NCBI RefSeq assembly: GCF_037151175.1
Contig: NZ_JBBCOR010000007.1
Span: 181,119 to 245,118 of the forward strand
Source: Asaia sp003994335
Lineage (GTDB): Bacteria; Pseudomonadota; Alphaproteobacteria; Acetobacterales; Acetobacteraceae
DNA: 64,000 nucleotides
Direction of reading: 5' to 3'
In this document: in pieces, positions 35,891-45,138 of the stretch
Position numbering within the stretch: the stretch's first letter is position 1
Layout of the letters: every line of letters begins with the position of its first letter
Made by a program: the position numbers and the translations under genes
The notes under the pieces: model-generated
What the model was told of the DNA's origin: nothing
Database searches by the model: none
Seen by the model: only the letters and a program-made list of their open reading frames with translations

Positions 35891-36376
35891 ATGTCTGAAA
35901 CTCAAGAGCGCACAGGTACGCTTCAGGACCTCGCCGGCATCGCTCCTGCCACGCAGGCTGCTCCGGTTCACGAAGTCAAGCGCGATGCACAGGGCCGTTC
36001 CTATGCAACGGGTCGTCGTAAGGACGCCACGGCACGCGTATGGGTCAAGCCGGGCAAGGGCGATATCATCGTTAATGGCCGTCCGGTCACGACCTATTTC
36101 GCTCGTCCGGTTCTGCGTATGCTGATCACGCAGCCCTTCCTGCTGACCGATCGCTACAACCAGTTCGACGTGTATTGCACGGTCAAGGGCGGCGGTCTGT
36201 CTGGCCAGGCTGGTGCAGTGCGTCACGGCATCTCGCGCGCCCTGACCCATTATGACCCCGCTCTGCGTGGCATTTTGAAGGTTGCAGGCTTCCTGACCCG
36301 CGACAGCCGCGTTGTCGAGCGTAAGAAGTACGGTCGCGCCAAGGCACGTCGTTCCTTCCAGTTCTCCAAGCGCTGA
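35891..36376 (+). CDS. rpsI: 30S ribosomal protein S9
   Basis: The 161-residue small-subunit protein S9. After an N-terminal extension of about 35 residues comes the S9 core: YATGRRKDATARVWVKPGKG, INGRP-like VNGRPVTTYFARP, GGGLSGQAGAVRHGISRAL, and the C-terminal RDSRVVERKKYGRAKARRSFQFSKR region whose terminal arginine reaches the P-site tRNA. Co-transcribed with rplM and followed by a strong terminator. Confidence 0.97.
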   Translation: MSETQERTGTLQDLAGIAPATQAAPVHEVKRDAQGRSYATGRRKDATARVWVKPGKGDIIVNGRPVTTYFARPVLRMLITQPFLLTDRYNQFDVYCTVKGGGLSGQAGAVRHGISRALTHYDPALRGILKVAGFLTRDSRVVERKKYGRAKARRSFQFSKR

Positions 36377-36421
36377 TTTCTGGCGGGGCTTTGGCCCCGC
36401 TGGCCTCAGGGTTACGAAAAA

Positions 36422-36451
36422 CCCCGCTCTCGCAAGAGGGCGGGGTTTTTT
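36422..36451 (+). terminator. Rho-independent terminator of rplM-rpsI
   Basis: CCCCGC and GCGGGG pair, extended by TCT/AGA across a small bulge, with a CGCA loop, followed by six T. A second GC stem (GCGGGGC with GCCCCGC, 36383-36400) lies between it and the rpsI stop. Confidence 0.9.
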
Positions 36452-36882
36452 GCATTTCGCAGACGATTCCTTCTGCTTCTTTCTGCGCCTGTTTCATAAA
36501 GTTACATGGGAATACACAACGTCACAAAATCGTGAGTATTTCCTCGCATTAGGCCGGGGAATGAACGGATAACCGCCGTGATCGCGCAGATCCGGACTAT
36601 CCGGGTCATGTATCGAAAATAAGTTCAGGGCTGTGAACCTAATTTCGATTGTTCATCTTTTTCGGCAGATTATAGGACACATCATAAATCTGCGTTAACC
36701 GCCACTAATTTTTATTCATTAGTGAAGATTGTGAACTATTTGCCAAATATATAATTCCTTCTTCTCTCGGTGGAGTCGAGGTGTGATCGTTGATGGCCGG
36801 TTGATAGTCAGAAAGTGAGAAGTATTCGGGAAACCCCAGGTCTCCCGACTTTATCCCGGATCAACGGACGGAAAGCCGAGCT
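36452..36882. promoter_or_regulatory. AT-rich upstream region of the repeat/Hint protein
   Basis: About 430 bases without a supported gene, much richer in A and T than the flanks, particularly 36600-36770. It ends with GGAAAG seven bases before the ATG of the repeat protein. It should carry a regulated promoter and a long leader. I see no clear operator. Confidence 0.45.
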
Positions 36883-39800
36883 ATGACTACATCGATCAGT
36901 GGCGTCTGGAGCGCAGTGTTGGCAAATGGCAAAACTGTCTATCAGAGTAATGGCCAGGTCATAGACGGCCCCGTCAATCTGGTTGGGCAGGCGCCGGAAC
37001 TGCATGTGTTCAGCGGAGCCGTGGTGACGGGTCTGACATCTCCCATGTCGGCTTGGACAGCCAAATGGGCCAGCGCCTTCATCCAGAGCGGCGGTACGAT
37101 CGAGAATTCGACCCTGCAGAGCATTGTGGCGGTTGTCAGCTCTGGCGGCGTCCTGGCCAATAATATGCTCGATCATACGGGCGACAAGATCCATAGCGGC
37201 GGCACCGCCATCAACAACACCAAGTTCAATGGCGGAGATTTCTACGCCGATCGCTCGGCACGCGTGAATAATCTGACGATCGGCCAGAGTCTCAGCGTTC
37301 TCTCCGGCGTGGTCTGGTCGGGTGGCACAGTGCAGTCTGGGGGTATCGTCAGCGCGGTTGCGGGTAGTCTGGTACAGGATGCGCTCGTCTCGCGCGGTGG
37401 ACAGGTGGCGATCCTCTCAGGAAGCACGGCCCAGAATGTCAGAACACTTGGAACGGGTCTCAATGGTCCCGGTACCGGCATACAGGGCTCGCTCATCCTC
37501 AGTGCAGGGGGCACAAGCGTCGATGCGCGTATTGAGGGCGGCTATATGTCCGTCCAGGGCAATGGTGCTGTCTCGCGCGATGCTTACGTCACTTCCAATG
37601 GCTGGCAGGATGTCGGTTCGAACAATAACGGGGCAACTGGCGGCGGTGTCGCGTCCTCCACGACGCTGATCAACGGAGGGGCGCAGTTCATCAAGAACGG
37701 GCTTGCTGTTGATACGCAGGTCTCTTCGGGCGGGCGTCAGGAGGTTGCAGCAGGCGGTACGGCGCAGGGCGGCACTGTTTTTGCCGGGGGGCAGTTCCAG
37801 ATCGACGCCGGTGGCACCGGTATCAACAATGCGATCCTCTCCGGCGGTCAGGGAAATGTCTGGGGTATCGCTCAGGCATCAAACGGGGTCGCATCGGGTC
37901 TGACCGTGCAGAATGGTGGTTCCGCGGTCGCGTTGTCTGGGGGGCGTCTCAGCGCGGCCACCCTGATGAGTGGCGGGCGCGCTATCGTATCCTCGGCGGG
38001 GGTGATGGCTGACTCCGTTCTCTCACGGGGTGGTGTTGCCCGTATCCAGTCCGGTGGTACGGCCACCGGCATCACGGCGTTGGGGAATGGCTGGTGGGGC
38101 ACGGAAGAGGCGGCCATCCTTATCGGTGCGGGCGGAACATCGCTGAATGCGACACTGTCCGGGGGCTATCAGTCTGTTCAGGGTCAGGGTGCCTATTCCG
38201 AGAACACGCTCATCACGGCCAGTGGCTGGCAGGATGTAGGCTGGAATTCGCGAGACAATACCTATGGTGGTGGTGTGGCCTCCGGGTCGACGCTGGTCGG
38301 GGGTGGGAAGCAGTTCCTCAGCGGCGGCACCGCCATAAATACGCTGATCTCGAGTGCTGGTACGCAGACCGTGATGGGCACTGGAATCGCATCAGGCTCT
38401 CTCATTGTGTCGGGCGGATCGATCGTCGTTCAGGCCGGCGGCACGAGCTTCAACGCCCAGGTCGCTTCCGGTGGCGTCGGCCAGGTCAATCAGGGCGGCA
38501 CCGCAGTGGCCCTGAATGGTCAGACCTCGGGCATGACAGTTCAGAATGGAGGCTCCGCTCTGGCCCTGAGTGGCGGAACGGTCACCAATTTCACTCTCCT
38601 GAGTGGCGCGCGCGGTTTCGTCTCATCTTCAGGTGTCATGGCGAGTTCCGTCCTTTCACGCGGTGCCGTCGCTCGCATCCAGTCGGGGGGTACCGCGTCG
38701 CATCTCACCGCCTCCGGTAACGGATGGTGGGGGACGGAAGAGGCGGCCATCCTGGTGGGTTCCGGCGGGACATCGCTCAACGCGACACTCTCCGGGGGCT
38801 ATCAGTCTGTTCAGGGGCAGGGGGCCTATTCCGAAAATGCTCTCGTTACTGGCAATGGCTGGCAGGATGTAGGCTGGAACTCCCGCGACAATACTTATGG
38901 CGGCGGTGTGACCTCTGGCTCCACGCTGGTCAGTGGCGGCAAGCAGTTCATCAGTGGTGGAACGGCGGTGCAGACCGTGGTTTCGGCTGCAGGAACACAA
39001 ACGATCCTGGCGACGGGTATTGCCTCGAATGCGATCGTTCTCTCCGGGGGGCGTACTCTGGTGACTTCCGGAGGTATCCTGTCGGGTGGGACGATCGGGC
39101 AGGGCGGGCCCTGAGTGCTGCGGCTGGCGGCGTCTATGGTGGGCATATCTCCGCCGCGGGTATCGTTTCCGGCGGCACGGTTCAGTCCACAGGCATGCTC
39201 GAGGTCGTTTCCGGGGGAACAACGACAGCGCTGACAGTCGCCTCGGGGGGCTCGTTGCAAATAGATGCCGGGGGGTCGCTCATCGGTCTGGCATCGCTTG
39301 CGCCGGGTGCCTCGGCAACACTGGATGGCAATGCCGGAGGCACGGTCAATCTGGGGGGTAACGGCTATACACGGCTGACACTCACCGGAACGACGAGCCC
39401 GACATCGATCATCTCCGGGTTCAACGGCGAATCTCCGTCGGCGTCGGATCAGATCATTCTGCGGGATATCCCGAGATCCCAGATCATCGGTGTGGATTTT
39501 CCCGATGACGATCATGTCGAGTTTGTGCTTTCGGGTGATCGTCGCCTGAGAATGACTGTCCCGGGCGCGGGAAAGAAGCCTGCACGGTACGACCTGTCGG
39601 ATGGCCCCGGCAATTCGACCATTTTCGCTGTTTGTTTCCTTGCCGGCACCCTGGTCAGAACCCCCGAGGGAGAGCGCGCCGTCGAAACGATCGCGCCAGG
39701 CGACCTTGTCTATGTCTATCACAACGGGTGTCAGGAAGTGCAGCGTGTCACCTGGGTCGGTCAGCGATCGGTCGAGTGCACCGAGAGTGCCCGCTTCGAG

Positions 39801-40697
39801 CCGACCGATTATCCGGTCCGGGTCTCGGCAGGCGCGTTGGGAGACGGGGTACCCTACAAGGATCTGCTGATCACGCCCGAACACTGCCTGTATCTCGATG
39901 GGGCTCTCATACCCGCCAGAATGCTGGTCAATGGCCGCTCGATCACCCATGACACCAGCCTCACCCGCTACAGCTATTACCATATAGAGACACAGACCCA
40001 TGCCACCGTCATGGCCGATGGCATGCTCAGCGAAACCTATCTGGACACGGGCAACCGCGACGGCCTCGGTTCGGGGCGGGGTGGGATTGCGCCCGGCGCG
40101 ACCGCAGAAGTGTCGCAGAGCCAGCCGGTGATGGCGGCGCCTCTTGATGTCTCGCGAGCATTCGTCGAGCCGATCTGGAACAGACTGGCGCGCCGCGCCG
40201 GAGTGGAGCGCATCGGCCGGTTGACCGGGAAGACGACGCCTCGCCTTCATCTGCGCACGGAAGCGGGGGAGATCCTGCAGGCGGTGAGAGAGAATGATGG
40301 CTGCCATGTCTTCCACCTTCCCGAAGGCTGCTCCACGGTACATATCTGCTCGCCTGCCGCGCGTCCGAGCGAGGTCATCGGGCCTTTTGTCGATGATCGG
40401 CGCATGCTCGGTGTGCTGATAGGCGCCATGACGCTGTATGCCCCCGACGGTGCGACTGAAATCGACGTGCGTGACTTCCTGTACCACGCCCGTGGCTGGC
40501 ACGCGGCAGAAGGTCGCGCCCAGCGATGGACGAATGGCTGCGCGGTCCTGCCGCTTGGCCGCCTCTCAGCGGCGGGGCGCCGTGTGCTGGCGATACAGGT
40601 GCTCGCGACGGGTCCGGGCGCTTCGAATGAGACGAGCGCCGCGCTGCGTGCCGAATTCAGGTCGCAGGGACTCAGTCCTGTTCTCCCCGGTTCCTGA
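36883..40697 (+). pseudogene. AIDA-repeat / Hint-domain surface protein, split by a frameshift
   Basis: The first frame (36883-39114, 743 codons) encodes a serine-, glycine- and threonine-rich repeat protein of the AIDA passenger type (units like SGGTAINTLISSAGTQTV). It contains three long tandem repeats of about 210 residues, each with a GGYxSVQGxGA motif (near 37540, 38161 and 38797). It stops at TGA 39112. The second frame continues without a start codon (about 39108-40697): ALSAAAGGVYGG, more repeats, then a Hint_2 domain opening CFLAGTLVRTPEGERAVETI with its Cys codon at 39633, ITPEHCLYLDGALIPARMLV, and a C-terminal domain of about 150 residues. One missing G in the run at 39106-39108 would restore a protein of about 1,271 residues. 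No classical signal peptide or beta-barrel is visible. It may be a real mutation, a phase switch or a sequencing error. Confidence 0.8.
37500..39100 (+). repeat. Three tandem long coding repeats
   Basis: Three successive units of about 620-640 bases share ILxGxGGTSxxA, GGYxSVQGxGA, GWQDVG and YGGGV-type blocks. The second and third are much closer to each other than to the first, with GWQDVGWNSRDNTYGGGV identical in both, which points to recent duplication or gene conversion. Confidence 0.8.
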
Positions 40698-40737
40698 GCA
40701 CCTCAGGACACTCCCAAACCTCGTTCCAATCTGGTCA

Positions 40738-40780
40738 GTCCCTGCAATACCCGGTGCTTAAACTGGGATATTGCAGGGAC
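40738..40780. repeat. Long inverted repeat downstream of the Hint gene
   Basis: GTCCCTGCAATA (40738-40749) and TATTGCAGGGAC (40769-40780) pair perfectly over 12 bases, extended by CCCGG/CTGGG across a single bulged A, around an eight-base loop. No T tract follows on either strand. It may be a transcript-end hairpin protecting the upstream mRNA or a regulatory site before the LysR gene. Confidence 0.6.
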
Positions 40781-40867
40781 TTAACCGTATCTGGGCAACT
40801 GCATGGAATGTACCGTCAAAATATCGGTACAGAACATTAACAAATTTTTCCTTGGATCGATCCTCAT

Positions 40868-41908
40868 ATGAAGCATGATCGCCACCGGATGCAAATGGCG
40901 TCAGAAGCCTTACGGAAGGTCGTAGCATATAATGGCGATTTCGATATTGAATCGCATCGAGCAATGAAAAATATGAAACTTCGATACTTCAGGGTTATTG
41001 AAGAAATATTCAACGCGCAGTCTCTGGTCGGTGCATCGTCAAAACTCAACCTCACACCGACAGCGGTGTCAAAAGCCTGTCTGGAAGTGGAAAATCTTCT
41101 TGGCGTCAAACTGTTCACCCGGTCGAATTCAGGAATGATGCCGACCGAGATCTGTCATTCAATTGTCGAAACCAGTCGTGTCATTCGTTCCGAGCTCGAA
41201 AAGCTGACGCATAGGGTGAACCAGTTCAAGGAGATTCGCACAGGCGCGATCAATATCGGATTTCAGGCGCCTGCGCTCGAGAAACGCATCATGCAGGGCG
41301 TCTCGAAACTCAAGCAGAGAGACGGGTCTCTCAAGATCAGGATCGTTTATCGCGAGCGCCCATACCTGCTCGAGATGCTCGAGAATGGCGAACTGGATTT
41401 CGCGTTCGTCGATTTTTTTCAGCTCAACCAGAACGAGAATCTCAACCTGGAAATCATGCATCGCGATAACTGCTTCGCGGCATCGCGCAATGCGTCTCTT
41501 TCTGTGCCGGAACTTCTGAGCGGCTGGGAGGTGAACCGGCAGAATTTATGGATCATGCCGGTCAAGGGCGTTGCCCTGAGGGAACGTTTTGACGCCATTC
41601 TTTCAGCGCGCGACCTGCAACCTCCACAAAACATCGTCGAATATAATTCCTCGATCGGTCTCGAGGAGCTTTTTCTATGCACCGATGGGTGGGGCATTCT
41701 GCCGTTCTACGCCGTGCCGATCGCCAGAAAACATCAGCATATACGCGCAAGCTACGAGCTTCTGGACGAGATGCGGCTCGAGAGTGGCCTGGCCTGGATG
41801 AAAAATCGCCCGCGTTCGCCGCATATCGAGGAGGCAATCCGCATGTTCACCGAGGAGATGCCGGAAGACGCCGAACTCATACTCGCCGATCCATCCCTCA
41901 AGCACTGA
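40868..41908 (+). CDS. LysR-family transcriptional regulator
   Basis: A 346-residue regulator. The helix-turn-helix is in FRVIEEIFNAQSLVGASSKL followed by TPTAVSKACLEVENLLGVKLFTRS, and the effector-binding domain begins near GAINIGFQAPALEKRIM. The frame carries about 32 extra residues before MKNMKLRYF; LysR proteins usually begin just before that motif, so the true start may be ATG 40964 or 40973. It follows the repeat/Hint protein and overlaps the tail of the convergent DUF2256 gene by 11 bases. The gene is AT-richer than the neighbourhood. Target genes are unknown; the surface protein is a candidate by position only. Confidence 0.85.
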   Translation: MKHDRHRMQMASEALRKVVAYNGDFDIESHRAMKNMKLRYFRVIEEIFNAQSLVGASSKLNLTPTAVSKACLEVENLLGVKLFTRSNSGMMPTEICHSIVETSRVIRSELEKLTHRVNQFKEIRTGAINIGFQAPALEKRIMQGVSKLKQRDGSLKIRIVYRERPYLLEMLENGELDFAFVDFFQLNQNENLNLEIMHRDNCFAASRNASLSVPELLSGWEVNRQNLWIMPVKGVALRERFDAILSARDLQPPQNIVEYNSSIGLEELFLCTDGWGILPFYAVPIARKHQHIRASYELLDEMRLESGLAWMKNRPRSPHIEEAIRMFTEEMPEDAELILADPSLKH

Positions 41909-42080
41909 GCCCCGTCTTGCGTGCTGCGGTTCGACAGGCATCGGAGCAATAACGAACCTGATCCCAGTCCCGTGCCCATTTGCGGCGCCATGAAAAGGGC
42001 CTATGGCAGACGGGGCAGATTTTCTCAGGCAGATTGGCCTTGCTTGGTCTGGGGGCCACACGCCCCTTGCCTCGACCCAT
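41898..42080 (-). CDS. DUF2256 small zinc-ribbon protein
   Basis: A 60-residue basic protein matching DUF2256. It has KANLPEKICPVCHRPFSWRRKW and VRYCSDACR, giving two cysteine pairs (CPVC and CSDAC) that can bind one zinc. The ATG at 42080 has AGGA upstream; the frame is open to 42230 but the extra part is not family-like. In other bacteria DUF2256 genes often neighbour photolyase or cryptochrome genes, as far as I recall, which are absent here. Function unknown. Confidence 0.85.
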   Translation of the reverse strand: MGRGKGRVAPRPSKANLPEKICPVCHRPFSWRRKWARDWDQVRYCSDACRTAARKTGLSA

Positions 42081-42288
42081 GATGTCCTGCCCTTTCCAGC
42101 GCTCCGTCAAAGAACAGTGCCGTCCGTACCGCGCGTCATACGTATCCGAACTTGGCGTTTCCAACGCCCGGAGCGCCGGATGTTTCATCCTCGCCGCCCG
42201 CGGGTTTGTCTCCGTAAGGAACCTCACCACGGCTCACGCGCTTGCCAGATCACGCCCATTCTGATCACGCAAATGCGAGGAAGCGTCC

Positions 42289-43095
42289 ATGCCCTTCATT
42301 ACCGCCAGCGATGGCACGAAGCTGCATTACCGGGAGGAGGGGCGGGGAAGACCTCTGGTCATGATCCATGGCTGGACATTTTCCGGACGCTTCTTCCATC
42401 GCAATATTCCCGTATTGTCGGAAAAGGCCCGGGTAATCGCGCTTGATCTGCGTGGGCATGGCGAGTCAGACAAGCCCGATCATTCCTATCGTATCGCGCG
42501 TCTCGCAGCCGATCTGCGCGATCTTCTCCAGGCTCTTGATCTTGATGATGTCACGGTGCTCGGTTGGTCCATCGGCTGTCCGATCATCTGGTCCTATCTG
42601 GAGTTGTTCGGCACGGCTCGGCTGCGCGATGCGATTTTCGTGCAACAGACACCGCGACAATATTATTCCTCGGAATGGAAGCATGGTCATGCCGCCTGTT
42701 ATGATCAGGCTGGGCTTGCGGAGACCATCCAGAAACTGACCCTGGCTCCCAAGGATTTCGACCGGCAGAATCTGGCCGATTGCTGTGCCTCAGAATTATC
42801 GGACGAGGAGCAGTCCATGCTCCTCGGTGAGATGGCCAAGAGCCCGGCTCACGCGCGCGCCGCCATGATGGCGGATCATACGGTTCACGACTGGCGCGAT
42901 CTTCTGCCTCATCTGAACCTGCCCGCCCTGATGATGATTGCCGAGAAAGATGCCGTTCTCGTGCCGGAAGGCCCGAGCTGGGTGGCACAGAACATGCCCG
43001 GATGCGGTGAACTGCGCTTTTCCGAGAGTTCGCACATGCTGTTCATCGACGAGACGGAGAAATTCAACCGCGCGGTTCTGGAGTTCATCGCATGA
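42289..43095 (+). CDS. Alpha/beta-hydrolase
   Basis: A 268-residue cytoplasmic alpha/beta-hydrolase with the oxyanion motif IHGWTFSGRFFH, DLRGHGESDKP, the nucleophile elbow GWSIGC (candidate Ser near residue 94), an acid in MIAEKDAVLVPEG and a histidine in SESSHMLFID. It looks like an esterase, lactonase or haloperoxidase-type enzyme. GAGGAAG precedes the ATG. It is coupled by an ATGA overlap to a sugar-phosphate isomerase-like gene, suggesting that a lactone or ester of a sugar acid is opened and then isomerised. The substrate is unknown. Confidence 0.87.
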   Translation: MPFITASDGTKLHYREEGRGRPLVMIHGWTFSGRFFHRNIPVLSEKARVIALDLRGHGESDKPDHSYRIARLAADLRDLLQALDLDDVTVLGWSIGCPIIWSYLELFGTARLRDAIFVQQTPRQYYSSEWKHGHAACYDQAGLAETIQKLTLAPKDFDRQNLADCCASELSDEEQSMLLGEMAKSPAHARAAMMADHTVHDWRDLLPHLNLPALMMIAEKDAVLVPEGPSWVAQNMPGCGELRFSESSHMLFIDETEKFNRAVLEFIA

Positions 43096-43967
43096 TCGAG
43101 GGCTTTCCTTTTCGCTTTGGCGTAAACGAGTTTACCACCCAGCCTTGGTCCTTCGAGGAAGATGTCGCTCATTATGCGGCACTTGGGGTGGAGGCGATCG
43201 AGATATGCGAGGCCAAACTCGACCCTGAACGCGCTGTCGAGCAAATGGAGGCCGCGCGCGCGTCGGGTCTTGCCGTTAGCGCGGTCCAGCCCCGTATACG
43301 TACCTTCTTCGGCAGCAAGATGGCCCCCCAGCCGGAAGCTGTGGAACAACGCGTCGCGGCGTTTGCGGAGAGTCTCAAGAGGCTTGCCCCCCACGCTGAG
43401 GGCGCCTCTTTTGTCATGAATACCGGTGCCCCCAGCAATGGTAACATGCAGCGCTGCCTGGATGAAACGGTGCATCACCTGCGCCGCCTCGTCCCCCTTG
43501 CCGCCGATCTTGGGGTGAAGATCGCCATCGAGCCATTGAATCCCACCTCGATCAATGTCGAAACGGCGATCTGGACCGTCGATCAGGCGCTCGACCTGCT
43601 GGATGCCGTTGGACATGATTCCTGTGGGCTGTGCCTCGATTACTGGAATATTTGGCAACAACCTGATTGTGACGGGGCCATTCGTCGCGCTGGCCACCGC
43701 ATCTTCGTCGTTCAGGCGAGCGACTGGCGCACGCCGCTCTCCGCTATGGACCGCCTCGTGCCTGGCTCGGGGGCCATCCCCCTTGGCTCTTTGCTGCATG
43801 CAACATGGGAGGCTGGCTATCGGGGCGTCTGCACTCTCGAGATCTTCTCCTCAGACGTGCCCGACAGTCTGTACGAGCAGGATCTGGAAAACGTCATTCG
43901 CCATTCCTGCCAAGGGCTCGAGCGCGCGTGGAAGGATCACGCGTCTAAAGTCCAGCGGGCAGCGTGA
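43092..43967 (+). CDS. Sugar phosphate isomerase/epimerase (xylose isomerase-like TIM barrel)
   Basis: A 291-residue protein of the AP-endonuclease-2 TIM-barrel superfamily. Metal-site elements are the acidic residues in KIAIEPLNPT, CLDYWNIWQQ and a late CTLEIFSSDVPDS, with the histidine in AGHRIFVVQASDW. Its start overlaps the alpha/beta-hydrolase stop (ATGA). The 3' end overlaps the convergent arsH by 23 bases. The reaction cannot be named; sugars, inositols and hydroxypyruvate are the usual substrates of the group. Confidence 0.85.
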   Translation: MIEGFPFRFGVNEFTTQPWSFEEDVAHYAALGVEAIEICEAKLDPERAVEQMEAARASGLAVSAVQPRIRTFFGSKMAPQPEAVEQRVAAFAESLKRLAPHAEGASFVMNTGAPSNGNMQRCLDETVHHLRRLVPLAADLGVKIAIEPLNPTSINVETAIWTVDQALDLLDAVGHDSCGLCLDYWNIWQQPDCDGAIRRAGHRIFVVQASDWRTPLSAMDRLVPGSGAIPLGSLLHATWEAGYRGVCTLEIFSSDVPDSLYEQDLENVIRHSCQGLERAWKDHASKVQRAA

Positions 43968-44637
43968 AACTGGCGCGTCGCTCGCTGTAACGATCAACCA
44001 GATAGCCAGCGCGGTCGCGGGTCAGGAGGGTGAATTTCAAAAGCTCCTCCATGACATCCACCACGCGATCATAGAGCGGTGAGGGGATCATGCGGTCATC
44101 CTCGTCGAATTGCTTATAGGCCATGGGCACGCTGGACTGGTTGGGGATGGTGATCATCCTCATCCAGCGCCCCAGGATGCGCAGGGCATTCACACTGTTG
44201 AAGCTCTGTGAGCCACCACAAACCTGCATGACGGCAAGCGTACGCCCCTGTGTCGGACGGATGGAGCCGAGTTCGAGAGGAAGCCAGTCGATCTGATTCT
44301 TGAAAATCGCAGTGATCGTGCCGTGACGTTCAGGACTGCACCAGACCTGTCCCTCAGACCAGAGTGACAGGGCACGCAGCTCCTGAACCTTGGGGTGATC
44401 CTCGGTTACCGTATCGAGCAGGGGCAGGCCGGTCGGATCGAACACACGTGTTTCTGCTCCCAGAGCGGTCAACACGCGCTCTGCCTCCTGAACCAGCAAC
44501 CGGCTGAAGGAGCGCGGACGGAGCGAGCCATAGAGCAACAGGATGCGGGGCTTGTGATCCGCGCGCTCTGTCGGCTCAAGTCTGTGCAGATCGACGGGCG
44601 GCAGATAATTCGTGTCGAAAAGGGGCGTGTTCTGCAT
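43945..44637 (-). CDS. arsH: ArsH family NADPH-dependent FMN oxidoreductase
   Basis: A 230-residue flavodoxin-like protein with the ArsH signatures ILLLYGSLRPRSFSRLLVQE (FMN phosphate loop), VWCSPERHGTITAIFKNQIDWLPL and QVCGGSQSFNSVNALRILGRW. ArsH oxidises trivalent methylarsenicals or reduces quinones and azo compounds. It lies 45 bases after arsR in the same direction. No arsenite pump or arsenate reductase is visible in the window, so this is a minimal arsenical or redox operon. Confidence 0.93.
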   Translation of the reverse strand: MQNTPLFDTNYLPPVDLHRLEPTERADHKPRILLLYGSLRPRSFSRLLVQEAERVLTALGAETRVFDPTGLPLLDTVTEDHPKVQELRALSLWSEGQVWCSPERHGTITAIFKNQIDWLPLELGSIRPTQGRTLAVMQVCGGSQSFNSVNALRILGRWMRMITIPNQSSVPMAYKQFDEDDRMIPSPLYDRVVDVMEELLKFTLLTRDRAGYLVDRYSERRASFTLPAGL

Positions 44638-44682
44638 GGAGACGCTTTCCTTGGAGAAGATACGAGGTGTTTGCTCGTTGCC

Positions 44683-45036
44683 TCACCCTTCCGGCTTCGC
44701 GCCCATGCAGCAGGGTCGCAGCCCTGAGAGAAGGGGGGTTGAGAGGTCGGGGCGCCCTGCACAGCATTCGGCAAGCATGAATTGCATGAGGGCTTCGAGT
44801 TGGCTCAGGGCTGCCCGATAGGTAATCGCCCGGCCTTGTCGAAGCGATGTCAGAAGACCCGCGCGCTGAAGAATCGACAGATGGGTCGAGATGGTGTTCT
44901 GGGGCTGATCCAGCGCCTGCGCAATTTCTCCAGCCCGGAGCCCGTCCGGCTCATACTGTATCAGAAGGCGAAAGATCGCGAGACGCGAGGGCTGAGAAAG
45001 GGCTGAAAAGGCGCTAAGCGCGTCTGAACTATCCAT
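44683..45036 (-). CDS. arsR: ArsR/SmtB-family repressor
   Basis: A 117-residue winged-helix repressor. It shows LSQPSRLAIFRLLIQYEPDG, EIAQALDQPQNTISTHLSIL (recognition helix) and LLTSLRQGRAITYRA. The classical ELCVCD metal motif is missing; instead two Cys pairs stand near the C-terminus (AECCAGRP and PCCMG), a layout found in other arsenite-sensing ArsR types. It probably controls its own operon with arsH. Arsenite sensing is inferred from the neighbour and the cysteines. Confidence 0.88.
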   Translation of the reverse strand: MDSSDALSAFSALSQPSRLAIFRLLIQYEPDGLRAGEIAQALDQPQNTISTHLSILQRAGLLTSLRQGRAITYRAALSQLEALMQFMLAECCAGRPDLSTPLLSGLRPCCMGAKPEG

Positions 45037-45138
45037 ATATCGAGAATAACAGATATATCAATCAATTCAAGGCGCGTCTGGCGGATCGTCTCGGGCCGGT
45101 ACGGGGGCAGGGCAAACGCGCCTCCCCCCGGGAGCCTT

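Noticed and set aside
39095..39120. Programmed -1 ribosomal frameshift in the Hint gene
   Set aside because: Read in the zero frame, the bases do not fit X XXY YYZ and no strong downstream stem was evident. A mutation or sequencing error is simpler.
38895..40502. A 535-codon minus-strand open frame
   Set aside because: It is antisense to the Hint protein and shows no motif or ribosome site.
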